Shown here: one piece after another, positions 11,128 through 23,399 of the stretch | How the letters are laid out: the number at the start of each line of letters is the position of its first letter | Position numbering within the stretch: the first letter of the stretch is position 1 | Assembly: GCA_030490835.1 (NCBI GenBank) | Contig: CM059972.1 | Coordinates: 58,571,563 to 58,635,562 of the forward strand | From: Annona cherimola | Taxonomy: Eukaryota > Streptophyta > Magnoliopsida > Magnoliales > Annonaceae | Direction: 5' to 3' | DNA length: 64,000 bases | Program-made: the position numbers and the translations under genes | The notes under the pieces: generated by a model | Database searches by the model: none | What the model saw: only the letters and a program-made list of their open reading frames with translations | Told to the model about the DNA's origin: nothing

Positions 11128-12420
11128 TTAGTGATAATTTGTTTCTAGTTTTTTAATTTCCTCATATAATGAATCATATGCATGTTGTAATTTTTCTAAT
11201 TCAGCACATTTGAGACATTCTTGAATAGAAGAGTGAGTAGATTGAGAATAGCAAAATTTGGAAGTTACCTCTTCATTACTTGTGCACTTTGTCGAGGTGG
11301 TTTGCTCTTCCAAAACTTTCGTTGTGTTTAAACACAATAAATTTTCTTCTTACTCAATTCGCGCCATGCAGCATATTCTTGCACAATTTTCCGCTTCAAA
11401 ATCATCAGTCGAGGAGCTACTTGTTGATGAAGTTTCTTCATTCACGTATATTCCTCTTCCCTTCGGCCTTTGAAATTTTTTGCTTTCATATCTTTCCTTC
11501 CTCTTTTGATGATCCTTTGATTTTTCTTCTGGTGTAGGACATTGAGCTTGCATATGTCTCATACCGCCGCATCTATAGCACTTCGTAGCCTCCTTCTTCT
11601 TCTCTTTTCGTGGTCTTTCTTTGAATTCTTTGAAGTTCTTTTCATTTCTCACAAACTTTCGAAATCTGCGTGTAAGTAGAGCAATGTCTTCATCATCGTT
11701 GTGAGATGAGGAGGTGGACTCATCCGAGTTATGTGCCACTTTCAATGCAATGGTTCTTTTTCCTTTGTGGTGATCCTCATTTCTTTTCTTGATTAGCTCA
11801 TGTGACATTAGTGAGCTAATAAGGTCTTCTAGCTTCAATGTATTCAAGTCCTTTGCTTCTTCTATTGCAGTAATTTTTGGAGTCCATGATTCGGGTAGCG
11901 CCCTTAGAATTTTCATGACCTGTTCAGATTCAGAAATTGTCTTTCCAAGACCTTTCAAAGCATTAGTAATTTTTGAGAATCTAGCAAACATTTCAGAAAT
12001 ATTTTCTGTATCTAGCATTCTAAAGCTTTCCAACTCTCCAATCAAAATATTTCTCTTTGTCCCTTGGACTTGAGAAGTTCCTTCATAGATAGATGTTAAT
12101 GTATCTCATATTTTTTTTACAGTTAGACAAGAGGATACTTTATCATATTCAGAAGCAGTAAGAGCACAAAACCGTGAGTTCATAGCTTTAGCGTTACTCT
12201 TAACAGTTTTTACTTCCCCATCGGTCCATTTGGAAGCTCTTTCATCGATTGGCAAAGTCACACCGTCTTGGATAGCAATCCAAGAGTCTATATCTGTAGC
12301 CATGATGAGTTGTTTCATACGTAGCTTCCAATAGCCGAAATTGTTCCCATCAAACAATGGTGGCCTAATAAAAGATTTGCCTTCGGCAAAAGCGGGAACG
12401 GAAGTAGATTGGGATGTCAT
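11128..12420 (-). pseudogene. Copia-2 gag, proximal part
   Basis: Starts at the ATG at 12420 (MTSQSTSVPAFAEGK), 30 bases beyond the primer site. It continues through PPLFDGNNFGYWKLRM (copia gag N-terminal block), a TGA near 12106 at a conserved Trp, the capsid-like segment 11350-12045, the basic region, a CCHC-like knuckle (CYRCGGMRHMQAQC) and a Ser-rich tail. Another stop near 11347 precedes 11128-11337. Frame is kept through this whole stretch, so point nonsense mutations rather than indels broke it. Confidence 0.87.
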
Positions 12421-12449
12421 ACCAAAAGATCTCTTTGGTAAAACTCAAA

Positions 12450-12466
12450 GACCTTCTCTGATACCA
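12450..12466 (-). other. Copia-2 primer binding site (tRNA-iMet)
   Basis: The minus strand reads TGGTATCAGAGAAGGTC two bases inside the 5' LTR. It differs by one base from the usual TGGTATCAGAGCAGG complement of initiator tRNA. Confidence 0.9.
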
Positions 12467-12468
12467 CT

Positions 12469-14147
12469 TGTTGGTCCCGAGTTAATGGCAATTACCCAAG
12501 AGAGGAGGGGTGAATTGGGTATTTAAAAATTTTAAACTTAAACAGAAACTTTACCCCGGATTAATCTAGTCCCCTTTTATGAAGAAACAAATGGAAAGCA
12601 ATATAGTGCAGAGAGCAGAAATACATATCAACAAACAAGATTTTATAGTGGTTCAGGCAACCTTCCCTACTCCACTCTTCCAAGCTCACACCTCTTGTGA
12701 CTTGGGTTCCACTATGTATTTCACAAATACAACTAGAGCCACTGCTCTCTTCTAGATTCCAGCTCTAGGGGGCATCAACAATTCACACCACAAGTAGATA
12801 ACGAGTTTCACTCCAATCACACACTACTTTGCTTACACTTGATCTTAGTTACCCAAACTAAATCAAGTTCAATACAACAAGAAATAACAAAAGGAAGTTT
12901 CTACACGTTACTGTTGTGTAGAGGCAAATTTGGCGCAGAGAAGAACTTGTAACGTCGGCTTAATGATTCAGCAAGCAGCTCTTGGCAGTTTGGAAGCAAG
13001 GTTCTTCTTCTTGATGTTGGCTTGATCACTTAATGCTCTTAGAGATGGGAGTTATGCTCATTCAATGATTTCTCAGCTACCCTCCTCGTTCATATTGAAT
13101 ATCTTATATAATTTGCGAGGGAATCTGAACATTTGGAAGTAGGTGGCGCGCATTTAATGCGTCAACATTTGAAAAATTTCCGACCGTTGCGACCCAAGTC
13201 GCAGGTGGAGTCGACTTCGGGTGCGACTTCACCCAAGTCGCAAATAGAGTCGACTTCGGGTGCAAACTTCGGCTTTCCGCAACTTCTTCAAGTTCCAGTC
13301 TGGGTCGACTTGGTCCTCGACTTGACCCAAGTCGCAGGCGAAGTCGACTTCGGGTGCGACTTCACTTCTTCAGTTTGCTAGTTGAACTTGAAATCCTTTG
13401 AATACCTTGCTTGCTTGAATTTCTTCATGTTTGGTTATTCTTCCTTTGATTATACTCAAGACTCTTTATAATTCTTTTATCTTAAACACATTTGACTCCA
13501 TGTCTTGAGTCTTGAATCTTTGAGTATTGGAGTGTATAAGAGAGGTCCAAATGTATGATCTCGATTCTCCATGAAAATATGCAACTTTTCTTGCTCTGGA
13601 CTTCATTTGATTTTCATTTGAGTGTTTGAGTTGTCTTAGCCTTCACTTCACTTGAATCTAGCATTGAACCGTCTTGATCTGCAAGTTCCGCACTGAAGTC
13701 AAAGCCGGAGTCGACTTGGTCTGCGACTTCACCCAAGTCGCATGCGGAGTCGACTTGGGATGCGACTTCGGTAGCTCTCGTTTTCGATTTCAACTTTGGA
13801 TGAAAATGACGCCTCCAAGTCGAAGCTGGAGTCGACTTGGTCTGCGACTTCACCCAAGTCGCATGCAAAGTCGACTTCGTTTGCGACTTCGGTAGCTTGG
13901 TTCCCGGTTTTCAACTCTGGATGAAAATGATGAGCTGAAGTCGCTATTGGAGTCGACTTGGGGATCGACTTGGCTTAAGTCGATGCCTGAGTCGACTTGG
14001 AAATCGACTTGACTTTCCATGCTTCATATTCTTCATTTTTATAACCTTCAATCATCTTCACAAACATGTTAGTAACCAACACTTACTCAAATTAGTTTGT
14101 TAATCATCAAAATATAAACTTGGCTTATTTTCCACATGTTTCCAACA
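12469..14147 (-). repeat. Copia-2 5' LTR
   Basis: Reads TGTTGGTCCCGAG to TTTCCAACA and is 1679 bp long. It pairs with 6407-8074 over its full length, including both clusters of GTCGACTT repeats (about 13190-13350 and about 13690-14010). Beyond it, the copia-1 LTR resumes at 14153 after the 5-bp target copy. Confidence 0.93.
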
Positions 14148-14152
14148 AAGTA

Positions 14153-15073
14153 GACTTCGGGTGCGACTTCGGGTTTAAGTAAGCTGTTCAAGTTCCTCCT
14201 CAAGTTGACTTGGTCTTGAACTTGACCCAAGTCACATATGGAGTTGACTTTCGGTGTGACTTCGATTTTTTGCAATTTCCAAGTCTCTTCTTCAGGTCGA
14301 CTTGGACTTGGACTTGACCCAAGTCGCTGCTGAAGTTGACTTTGGTGCGACTTCACTTCCTTTGTTTGCTAGATAAACTTGAATTCATTTGAAATGACTT
14401 TGGTCGCTTGATTTTCCTCATGTTAATTGTTCTTTCACTGATTTATATTGCTTGGAACTTAGTATATTCATCCTAGCTTGAAATCCTTTAACTCCATGTC
14501 TTGAAATCTTGAATACTTGAATCTTGGAGTTTATGAAAATGTCCAAATGAATATTTCTAGATCCAAATTGAGTTGTTCATGTAGAACTGCTTGATTTGGA
14601 CTTGATTTGATCTTCATTTGTTCCAAGTTAAATGTTTGGGTCGACTTGGTCTTCAACTCCATTCAAGTTGTAAGTCAAGTCGACTTGGTTTGCGACTTTG
14701 CTCTTCAAAATCTGTGCTGGTCAGTTGAAGTCGATGCTAGAGTCGACTTGGTCTGCAACTTCACCCAAGTCGCATGCGAAGTCGACTTCGTGTGTGACTT
14801 CGGCAACTCTTTCTCCCCAATTTCAGCGTTGGACAAAAAAACACGTTTGAAGTCGATGCTGGAGTCGACTTAGGGATCGACTTGGCCTAAGTCGATGCCT
14901 GAGTGAACTTAGGAATCGACTTGACCTATCATGCTTCATTTTCTTCATTTTTATATCCTTTAAACATTTCACCAAACATATTAGTAGCCACAACTTACTC
15001 AAATTGAGTTGTTAATCATCAAAATACAGGCTTAGCTTATTTTGCCTTTGATTTCAACACTTGTTTCCAACAC
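14153..15073 (-). repeat. Copia-1 5' LTR, second part
   Basis: Continues the LTR broken at 6406 and carries its own run of AAGTCGATG-n-GTCGACTT motifs at 14160-14910. It ends in TTTCCAACA, the same terminus as the copia-2 LTRs. At 15074 the sequence becomes plus-strand copia reverse transcriptase, with the presumed 5-bp target CAAAC. Confidence 0.85.
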
Positions 15074-15500
15074 AAACTAGATGAAAATGGACTTGTTGTG
15101 AGAAATAAAGCAATACTAACAGCTAAGGGGAATTCACGAGAAGAAGAAATTAATTTTGAAGAATTGTATGCCTGTGTTGCTAGATTAGAAGCAATACCTA
15201 TATTACTTGCTTTTGCATCTCATATGAGTTTCAAACTTTGTCAAATGGATGTCAAATGTACATTTTAAATTGATATCTTAATGAAAAAGTGTATGTTGAA
15301 AAACCTCTGAGTTTTGAAGAGAATGATCAATCCAATTATATATACAAGCTAAGGCATTATATAAACTAAAATAAGCCCTAGAGCTTAGTATGAAAGGTTT
15401 AATAAATTCTTAATTGATCGTGACTTCAAAAGAGGAGAAGTAGGCACTACTTTGTTCATTAAAAGTGAGAATCATGACATTAAAATAGTTCAAATCTAAA
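15074..15500 (+). pseudogene. Old plus-strand copia reverse transcriptase fragment (copia-0)
   Basis: Translation in the first frame reads KLDENGLVVRNKAILTAKGN, then FEELYACVARLEAIPILLAF, then QMDVKCTF before stops and frame changes. These match the N-terminal half of the copia RVT_2 domain also present in copia-1 on the other strand. The fragment begins exactly at the copia-1 LTR edge, so copia-1 inserted here. It is too decayed for function. Confidence 0.85.
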
Positions 15501-15569
15501 GAGAGATATATAATCCTCAAATTGATTTTGTCAACCATAAAAAAGAGAGAGATAGTGAACTCAACTAAC

Positions 15570-16902
15570 ATAAATTGCAAATTAAAATTTCAATTTTCAT
15601 GATTAACAATCAATTTAAGAAGTTAAAGGGTACTAATGAATCTTGAGTTTGTGTAAAAAACTTAAAATTTTCAAATTTCAAATTCAAGTTGCTGAAGTCA
15701 CATAATCAAGTTAACTTTAAGAGCAACTTGAGTCAAGTCGCAATCTAAGTCGACTCCTGTTGTGACTTGGAGACAATAGGCCATTCAAAATTTCTTTGAC
15801 TGCAAAGTGACGATTAAAATCTCATCCCAAGTTGACTTCGAATGCAACTTGGGTGAAGTTGAACCCACAGTCCATCCTGAACATGCAACTTGCAAGAGCA
15901 ATTGAAATTTTTGCAAAATTTAACTCAAGCATGAATAATAAAGCTGCACCCTAAGTCAACTTTGCTTGTGATTTTGGTGAAGTTTAACTTTAAGTTAACC
16001 CAACCATGAGACTTGGAAGTTATAATGGAGAAGATTCAAATTCTAAGGAGCTATAGCCACAATATGTTGTGAAGTTATATTCCAAGTTGGCTTCATGTAT
16101 GACTTAGGGGAAGTCCTATTTTCGAGTCGACTCCACCTAAGACTTTTTTTTATTGAGCATTGTATACATTACATTTTAATTTATCTTACAATTAAGCACT
16201 GATATACTACTTATAAGTGACGAATGACAATAAGAAGACTATAAGCTCTTAAATATCAATAGAGGAGACTACAAGCTCCCATCTATTTTTTATGAAGACC
16301 ACATGCTCCAAATAAAATATGATTGGAATCTCCCGGGGGAGATTCAAACCACTCATAGTCGGATGCTCATGTCCTTCTGCATTGGTGTTGTTGATTAGTG
16401 ACTCCACCTGAGACTTGAAGATCAAAACTTGAAGGAAAATTCTTTGGAAGTAATTGGAGCATTGACGTTGATACTGAAGTCGACTCAAACTGTGACTTCA
16501 ATCACAGCAATAAAAAGTTTTTGAACGTTAGCGTATTAAATGTGCACCACCTACCTCCAAGCATTCAATTTTCCTCTCAAGCTATTTAAGAGACATCAAG
16601 TGGAGTTAGAATCAAAAGGAGAACTGAGGCTCTAATTTGTATGTGTTGAAGTGAAAGTGGAACATAAGACACAAGGGGGTGTATACTTGGAATGGAAGAG
16701 TATGACTGTTGTCAAAACTATTATAACTTTGTTTGTTCTCTTATGTGTTTGTTTTGATTCTCTTGCTCCCTTGCATTAGCACTAATTGTTTCATTCAAGG
16801 AGACTTAATTACAAAGGGGTTAAGTTTTAAATTGCAAAGAAATTTTTAATAATCCGATTGACCTTGCCCCTCTTAGATTAAGCTAACAATTCAGGACCAA
16901 CA
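15570..16902 (+). repeat. Old plus-strand copia LTR (copia-0)
   Basis: Reverse-complement similarity to the copia-1/2 LTRs is visible at several landmarks: a GATTAACAA-type start region near 15600, AAGTCGACT-type motifs at 15720-16110, the TTAAATGTGCACCACCTACC block near 16530, and the terminus GGACCAACA at 16902. Divergence is high. A SINE sits inside it at 16146-16399. It is followed by LINE RNase H sequence, so copia-0 probably inserted into a LINE. Confidence 0.75.
16146..16399 (-). mobile_element. tRNA-derived SINE, old copy
   Basis: A 254-bp insert in the copia-0 LTR is flanked by a 17-bp target duplication with one mismatch (16129-16145 and 16400-16416, GACTCCACCTAAGACTT and GACTCCACCTGAGACTT). 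It has a T-run at its plus-strand left end, so the element reads minus. A B-box-like GGTTTGAATCTCC is visible near its 5' end, while the A box is not clear. Repeated phrases of the type GGAGACTACAAGCTCC link it to the SINE at 41878-42145. Confidence 0.82.
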
Positions 16903-16904
16903 AT

Positions 16905-17150
16905 TTTTTCGCTAGTAGGTGCTCAAATCCAAGAAATCAAACTATTTGCATTTATAGTGGATGAAATATCCTTTCATCTTGTGTTAAGGGCAGGTAATAG
17001 GGTAGCTCACACCTTGGCTAATCATGCATCAAAAAATTTTGTTTTTCGTAAGTACAGGTGGGAAAGCCCACTCCTATTCATCTTCTTTGTAAAGATTCTT
17101 TTTGTTGTGAGTAAAAGATTCATCTTTTAACTATCAAAATAAAAAGATTG
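16905..17150 (+). pseudogene. LINE RNase H remnant
   Basis: Frame reading gives FHLVLRAGNRVAHTLANHAS followed by WESPLLFIF, the C-terminal signature of the RNase H domain of plant L1-type ORF2 (compare RNGNTVAHALA in the LINE at 52047-52700). It is followed by A-rich sequence near 17140-17160, which may be the old 3' end. It abuts the copia-0 LTR terminus, so it is the oldest layer of this nest. Confidence 0.72.
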
Positions 17151-17287
17151 AAAAGTAGGCTTGTTGTAATAGAAATATGTTATATCAAATACTAGATATA
17201 CCAATATAGATAATAATAAGGAAAATTACGGTTGTTATGTATTTAAAGATGAAAAGTGGAGATGTAATATATTCGGTGATGAAAAAT

Positions 17288-17512
17288 TCCAGCAAACGTT
17301 TGGATAGAAGTAAATGGGAATGAAATGGAAATTCATAGGAACAAATTAAAGAAGTGGAAATAGATAGGGTAATTTATGGAAAGTTATGAGAAAATGATTA
17401 AAATAAGAGGTAAAAATGTAAAAAGTAAAATTGGTAGATAATTAATATTTTGAATGTTTCATTCCCGCCTATTCCATTCTATTACATTTGCATCTATGCA
17501 AACACTTCCATC
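17288..17512. mobile_element. Foldback MITE-like element
   Basis: The left end (GTTTGGATAGAAGTAAATG and downstream GGGAATGAAA) is repeated in inverted form at the right end, read on the minus strand as GTTTGCATAGATGCAAATG and GGGAATGAAA. There is no coding potential. No clear target duplication was identified, so the superfamily is open. Confidence 0.5.
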
Positions 17513-20500
17513 TGAAATCCAAATTCGGAGTTCCGTAACTGATATATTCATAAATGAATTTGAATATCAAAATAATTTATAAATTCCATAGAAGGAATGT
17601 TTTTGATAGTTTAGATGTTGAATAAACAAATTCAAAATCGGTAATAAAATAAACTATTTTATTATATTAAATTTACATTTTATTAGATGGGTTATGTTGA
17701 TCTTTGATTGGAACAAAATTTAGTTTTCTAATTAAACAAAATAGTAAATAAGTGAAATGAATTTCATATAATAGGTTTCATGAATTTGAATTCATGTGGG
17801 ATTCAGGATCCATATGTTTTTTTTATTATTATTACACAGGATCCAAATGTTAATACCTGATTAGACGTATCTAAAGAAAATTTTGCAATTTAAAACTATA
17901 CATAACATATATCCAATCCGTTTATCATGTTCAGAACAATACTTTCGAAAAATTTAAAAAGGATTGTAATTATTAAGCCACAAGATTTATTTTCTTTGAG
18001 AGTAAACATGTACTCATTAAAATTTTCTTTCATTATTTGCATCCGACTCAAATTTCTAATTGGGAGATTTCTTTAAAAAAAATTTAGCCGAATAATTAAT
18101 CATAAGTACGAAGATATATTGTGGAAAGTAATTAAATTTCACGGTGAGTACGGTGAAGACGATTGATGTGAGAATTTGTGATATATCATTCCACTTGGCC
18201 ACTGCTTGGCGCATGGATCAGATGTGACCATGACCCTCCGGTAATTGGTGGACAAAATGACATTTTTTTTGGCGAAGAATTCTTGATCCACCGATTCCAA
18301 CCTCACTAGGGGACATTTTACTATTATGATGGTGATATTAATTTGGACCACTCGATGCTGGAATTTGTCAGCCACAGGTTTGATAGTAGAGCAGCTGTCC
18401 ATGTTCAGAAAATCAAGATTACCGTGCAATGTCCGCATCTTGACCAACACGTGTTGTCTGTTCCCTGTTGAGTGTGTAACATGTGCTATGAGTTGGTGGT
18501 TTACCTTCGATCTGGCAATACTTTTGGCCTTCTGGGTTCCCTGTTAGCTTGGATTGTCGTTGTTATTTTCATGCCATGGGTTTTCCTTGCTTTCTGAACT
18601 GCCTCACTGTCATTTTCATGGAATGGGTTTTACATATTCGTACCACAAATTTTCAATTTTATGCTTTCCAATCCACGAATTCCAATTTTGCATGTAAAAT
18701 GGGTTACCGCTTGGATGGAACTTAGTTTCACCTTTTAGACGGGTCACATTTTGGTGAGGGAACTGAAAACCAACCATTCGCATTGTTAAACATGAGTTTA
18801 TATTATGGAAAATTTTAAATATATCCATCAATTTTAACTATAAATTCTGCCGGCTGATCTCCTTGGATAGTCCGAAAATTTATTTTTTATTTTTTTGAAA
18901 TTTTTTTATAAATATGTTAACCTTGTTATATTTAATTAATAAACCAAATTTTAACATTTTTGGATATGTGTATGTATTTATTTTGGATTTTTAAATATAA
19001 AGATATTTAAGTTATTTTAAATTACCCATGTATTTTAATTAGTATTGCTTAGTAATTGTCATTAACACACATGTGAGATGACTAGTGTACTCCTGCAAAT
19101 AAGAGAAAAACATCTGACGTTAACTGCATCGGGCTGCTCAACTTCTTAAAAATCAACAATAACCCATAAAAATATAGAAGAGACCAAGGTTAATGTTTTC
19201 AAAAAAAAGAAATGGTTCTATAATCTTAAATAAGCATGGGGACATTAGTAATTTCACATGTGTTGATGACAATTGCCAAGGGACCCTAATGATGTGAGTT
19301 TCAGAAAAATTTTAGAAAAAAATTATAAATATAAAAGAAATTATAAAAAATAATGTGAGTTTGTAAGGAATTATGGTCAAATTTGGATATATTTGAGAAT
19401 TTTCCTTTATATATCATAAAACTAAAATCATCTTGACTAAAGTTATTACTAGGTCATATTTGCTTATGTATTATGAAAAATGATTAGATAAATTTTCAGA
19501 AAATGTTACCAAATTGAACAGGCAATAGTTCAACAAGCCCGACTAGGGACCGGTTGCAATTTCGTTTGGGTGGTCCAGTAGGTTAAAGTGGAATAATCAG
19601 GAACTGGTTAGCCAACCAGCTGGAAAGCCAATCCAGCTTTTAATGGCATTGCTTACCTATGCAACAGAATGCATGCAATGATTCGTTTATCAAATCATTT
19701 ATCCACACGGAAAGAATGTGTTATTAGATTCAGATGTTGAAAAGGCAGCTTCAAAATTGATATGTAAATTAAATAATTTTTATTATATTCATTACGGAGG
19801 GTGTAACTCATACTCACGAAACTCGAGTTTTCTTAATCCTAACTTTAACTTTATTTCTAAAACCTCAACTCCAACTCTAAGTTTATTTGTAAATCTAAAT
19901 TTTAACTTTATTTTCAAAATTCAAGCTTGAGTTGAATCTCGAATTGGAACTTAGGTTGAAATTATTCTATCAATATATATTGGATATCTATCATATATTT
20001 ATTCAACTTTAGATCCATCATTAAAAAAAATAAAAAACGATAAATTTCTATTTTAAAACAAAAAGTTCAAAAGTTCTTAAGAGTATAAAAAAGAACATCT
20101 CATTTAGATATTCTCTATATATCAAGTAGATTAATAGCCTATTTTGTAGAATGAAGATATACATCTTTTTCCTATTATGTAATTTAACATTAATATCAAA
20201 ATCATATACATAAATATTAACATTAATCATAAGAAAAACTTTATAATGTCAATTATAATAAAAAAATTTATCCAACAACTGCAATATAAGTCAAATAAGA
20301 TTACAACAAATTTATTGCAAGTAGAACAAACATCTAACCACTAATATCAAGTCTAAATAACCAAATTACAACGTTAGGCATAGGTCCTTAAGTTACAATA
20401 TCAAATAAAATATCCCAAAATTTCCAATATAACTTTCACTCTTTTTGTCTTCTACCACAAAGTCAAACCTTTTTCTATAGAAGAAAAATGTAAAAATATT

Positions 20501-20925
20501 AATTATATTATATAATTGAACTTAAGGAGATATAATGCTTATGTATATAGTATAAAATAAATATAATATATATGAGAAGAATGGAACTGGATTTTATATG
20601 GGGTATAAAATGAATAAAGTATGTGTTATATATATAATTCGGGTTTGGGTTCACCTCAACTTGGGATTAAATTGTTTTCAATTCGGGTTCGAATTGAACC
20701 TAGAAAATTAGGCTCGAGTTCAATAACAAGTAGTTTTAACACTGCCTCAATTCGGATTCAGTGGGCTGGGTTCGAGTTGCACCCCTTATCATTATATATA
20801 TTTATTTAAAATGGTACACATGTCAATATTTGATTTAGATGAAATTGATTTTCTTAGTCGAATAAAATGATTTTGAGATATGTTTAGTACAGGGTAACAG
20901 AAATTTTTTACACTATTTTTTATTT
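17513..20925. other. AT-rich non-coding stretch, no gene supported
   Basis: Only short open frames without recognisable domains or start context occur here. The stretch 18130-18620 is less AT-rich and may be low-copy sequence, but I cannot assign it. The stretch 18870-19010 looks like one arm of the foldback family described below (TATTTAATTAATAAACC, then a run ending TTTTTGGATATGTG), without a clear second arm. 19800-20800 is AT-rich with no structure I could recognise. Confidence 0.6.
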
Positions 20926-21110
20926 GTATATATATACATTTATCTTAATATGTATTACAATGTAGTCCTGGGACATTCTTACAACTTATGATGGAGACCA
21001 CAAGCTCCATTATATCAATTTTAGGGAAACAAACCCTATCTATCAAATGGGAAGACCAAAATTCCCAAACTAACAAATTGAGAGATCAAAATTCCTTGTA
21101 GTAATTGCTG
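20925..21110 (-). mobile_element. SINE fragment
   Basis: The phrase from about 20950 (TGTATTACAATGTAGTCC, then GGGACATTCTTACAA, then GGAGACCACAAGCTCC) matches the 3' half of the SINE at 41878-42145. A T-rich run precedes it, so it reads minus. I see neither the tRNA-like head nor a target duplication, so it is probably truncated. Confidence 0.65.
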
Positions 21111-21654
21111 CACAACTTTTCGTATGATTTTATCATAAAAACTTTTTATATGATTTAACATCTTAATATGTTTTCTTTGTTTCACTTTTTTCTATGGTTG
21201 ATGCCAAAGGTACCCTAAATGCAATAAAGGAGTAAATTTCACATCATCATCAATATCGGCTAGATCTAATGTAGTTTTAAATTTCATTGAAACTAGGGTG
21301 GAGCCCTTGTCTTTAGCATAATTTTCGTCTCTTCGGCGGTGAGAGGCTTTAATTGGGCCCCATGTTAAATGATAAAAATGCCCATATGTAAGCTAATGTT
21401 AAGACTCACTAACATGAAAATAATCCCAAAAATACTGATTTTTAAAAATCAGAAAAAATATGTGCATTTGTTGAAAAACGATGTTAAATTTGATATATAA
21501 GTTACATACATTTGGAAAATTTTCATAAAAATAAAAACTAAAAGATAGTGTGTTAGACGGGGCTAATATAAGCTTATATTAGACTGACCTAACAAGATTA
21601 GTCTCTTACTATAACCTTATTATAGTGTGGCCTAATACGCCCATTTTTATTGGA

Positions 21655-22075
21655 TAATTTGCAAATATATGCACATAGTTTGACCATAATCACAAATACA
21701 CTTACATAACTTCAAAAATAGCAAATAATCACATATAATTTGACCATAATTACAAATGTACTCACGTCATTACTTCACTGTCATGACATGGGTATATGTG
21801 CAAAGATATACAAACAATATGTGTATATTTGCATAAACTAAATATACACAATTCTTTTTGAAATTGTAGATATATAGTTTGCATATCTTTGTAAACATAT
21901 TTAAGTTGTGATGGTGCATTAAAAATATTATAACATTGTGGACACATTTACAATTATAGTCAAACTATGTAAGGGTTATTTGTGATTTCTGAAATTATAT
22001 GGTATATTTGCAATTATTGTCAAACTAAGTGAGTATGATGAAATCATCCCAACTTATCAAAAAAAGTCAGTGTAT
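21655..22075. repeat. 430-bp foldback element, copy 1
   Basis: The ends are inverted copies of an AT-rich arm with the phrase TTTGACCATAATYRCAAATA and its complement. This is the first of six copies (others near 22725, 30215, 33135, 43250 and 48190). It precedes the tandem modules and has diverged. Confidence 0.6.
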
Positions 22076-22079
22076 TTGA

Positions 22080-22385
22080 AAATTACCCTTTTATTTTTAT
22101 TTTTATAAAACTATTTTCTAACTTGCATTTAACGTATATACCAAATTTCACAATGTTAGGCTATATGTAATTATTTACTCAAAAAAGGATATATGTAATT
22201 ATATTTTTTTGATTTTCAAAAGTCATCATCTGGGGGGTATTTAAATCATTTTAAACCCTAAAAAATGATGATTTTAAAATAATAATAAACGTATGTATGA
22301 TATGATAAATTTTGATATATAAATTAAATATATTTTGGAGAATAGTTTTATGAAATAATTAAAAAAATGGTTGTATTAGGCTAGA
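22080..22385. repeat. Foldback element with conserved TATTTAACRTRTAT arms
   Basis: The left arm (GCATTTAACGTATATACCAA) is inverted at 22290-22340 (TTTTGATATATAAATTAAAT) around a short central hairpin at 22210-22280. The arm sequence recurs in the 9-bp-duplication foldbacks of the modules, while the ends differ. It is flanked by a TAAGCTTAT-containing palindromic tract that occurs twice (about 21560-21650 and 22375-22490). Confidence 0.5.
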
Positions 22386-22724
22386 GTAACATAAGCTTAT
22401 GCTAGGTTGGTCTAACAAGATTCCTATCCTTAGTGATCTTATTAGGTTGACTTAACATAAGCTTATTTTAGTATGGCCTAATACACCCATTATTTTTATT
22501 TTTAAATTTTTCATGAAATTATTTTTCTAAAGTATATTTAACTTATATGTTGAATTTATAATTTTTTGATATATGTAAATATTTCTTCTTTTCCAAAAAT
22601 TATCATTTTGGAGAATATTTAAGTCATTTTAAACCCAAAATTGATGTTGTTGAAAATAAAAATGTACACGTCCCTAAATGATAAAAAGTTAACCACTTAG
22701 AAACCATCTTGTAAAAAGAGAGTA

Positions 22725-23095
22725 ATTCTCAAATATATTTGCATAGTTTAACTATAATTACAAATATACTCATATAATTTTAGAAATTACAAATAACCAC
22801 TATATGGTTTGCCCATAAGTGCAAATTTAATCGCCACAATACCACTATCGCATCATCCAAGTATTGTATATTTGCAAATAAAAGCAAACTATGCTGATTT
22901 ATTTGCAAAAACTAAATATATTTATTTAGCTTCTAAAATTACAAATATAAGCATCATCATAGCAAGTGTATATTTGCAAATATAAGCAAACTATATGGGT
23001 ATATTTGTAATTTTAGTAACTAAATAAATATATTTAGTTTTTGTAAATATATCCGTATAATTTGTGTATATTTAGATATTATCAAGAAAGTAGTG
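22725..23095. repeat. 430-bp foldback element, copy 2 (module A)
   Basis: Near-identical in phrase order to 33135-33605 of module C. Internal inverted phrases include TATATTTGCAAATA with AACTAAATAAATATATTTAG. It is immediately followed by GAGACACTAACATAAGCTTAT, which also follows the copies at 33605, 43690 and 48590. Confidence 0.65.
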
Positions 23096-23399
23096 TGCAT
23101 ATTAGAGACACTAACATAAGCTTATCGTAGGCACCACCCTCCTTTATTTAATTTGCATAATATTTGAATGATGCACTTCTTCTATTTTTTAGATTCATGC
23201 CAATTATCATTCTTTTTTTTATGAAAAGCCAATTATCATTCTTATCCTAAGCTGTTCATCCAAATTGTTGAGAAATATGAAATTAATAAAGCATCAAGAT
23301 AATCTAACCAGGGCACTCATAAAAAAAAAAAGATAATCTAACGAGGTCTAGATTATAAATAAAAAAGAGAGGGGCAGAATTATTATTTTTTTTGGTCGT

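Larger units (their letters stand above)
6407..14147 (-). mobile_element. Copia-2: complete-ended, internally deleted Sirevirus-like copia element
   Basis: A 7.74-kb minus-strand element has both LTRs (6407-8074 and 12469-14147), a primer site and a polypurine tract. It sits inside the 5' LTR of copia-1. The flanks GAGTC (6402-6406) and AAGTA (14148-14152) are a decayed 5-bp target duplication, and joining the flanks restores the GAGTCGACTTCGGG motif of the LTR. The internal region is only 4.39 kb because most of reverse transcriptase is missing. Frame changes and nonsense codons occur in gag, integrase and RNase H. The first roughly 190 bases of the two LTRs differ at about six sites, so it is younger than its host but not recent. 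Confidence 0.92.
1117..15073 (-). mobile_element. Copia-1: Sirevirus-like Ty1/copia retrotransposon, broken and interrupted
   Basis: A minus-strand copia element runs reverse transcriptase (1117-2082), integrase, protease, gag (to 5562), primer binding site and 5' LTR (5612-6406, resuming 14153-15073). The LTR is split by copia-2. The other end (RNase H, 3' LTR) is missing from the window because a gypsy element inserted at 1116/1117. Sirevirus/Maximus assignment rests on the large gag with two CCHC knuckles, the GPIKWVPK block just before protease, and the LTR/PBS arrangement. Many nonsense codons and at least three frame changes make it non-functional. The right edge joins a decayed plus-strand copia RT, so this element inserted into an older relative. 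Confidence 0.85.

Noticed and set aside
18139..18831. Short open frames in a less AT-rich stretch (18139-18450 minus, 18326-18547 plus, 18616-18831 minus)
   Set aside because: They overlap on opposite strands, lack domains and codon bias, and have no intron-like structure that I could support. Possibly low-copy non-coding sequence.
20940..21260. Possible independent gene in the sequence following the SINE fragment
   Set aside because: Only short frames without domains. The recognisable phrases belong to the SINE body.
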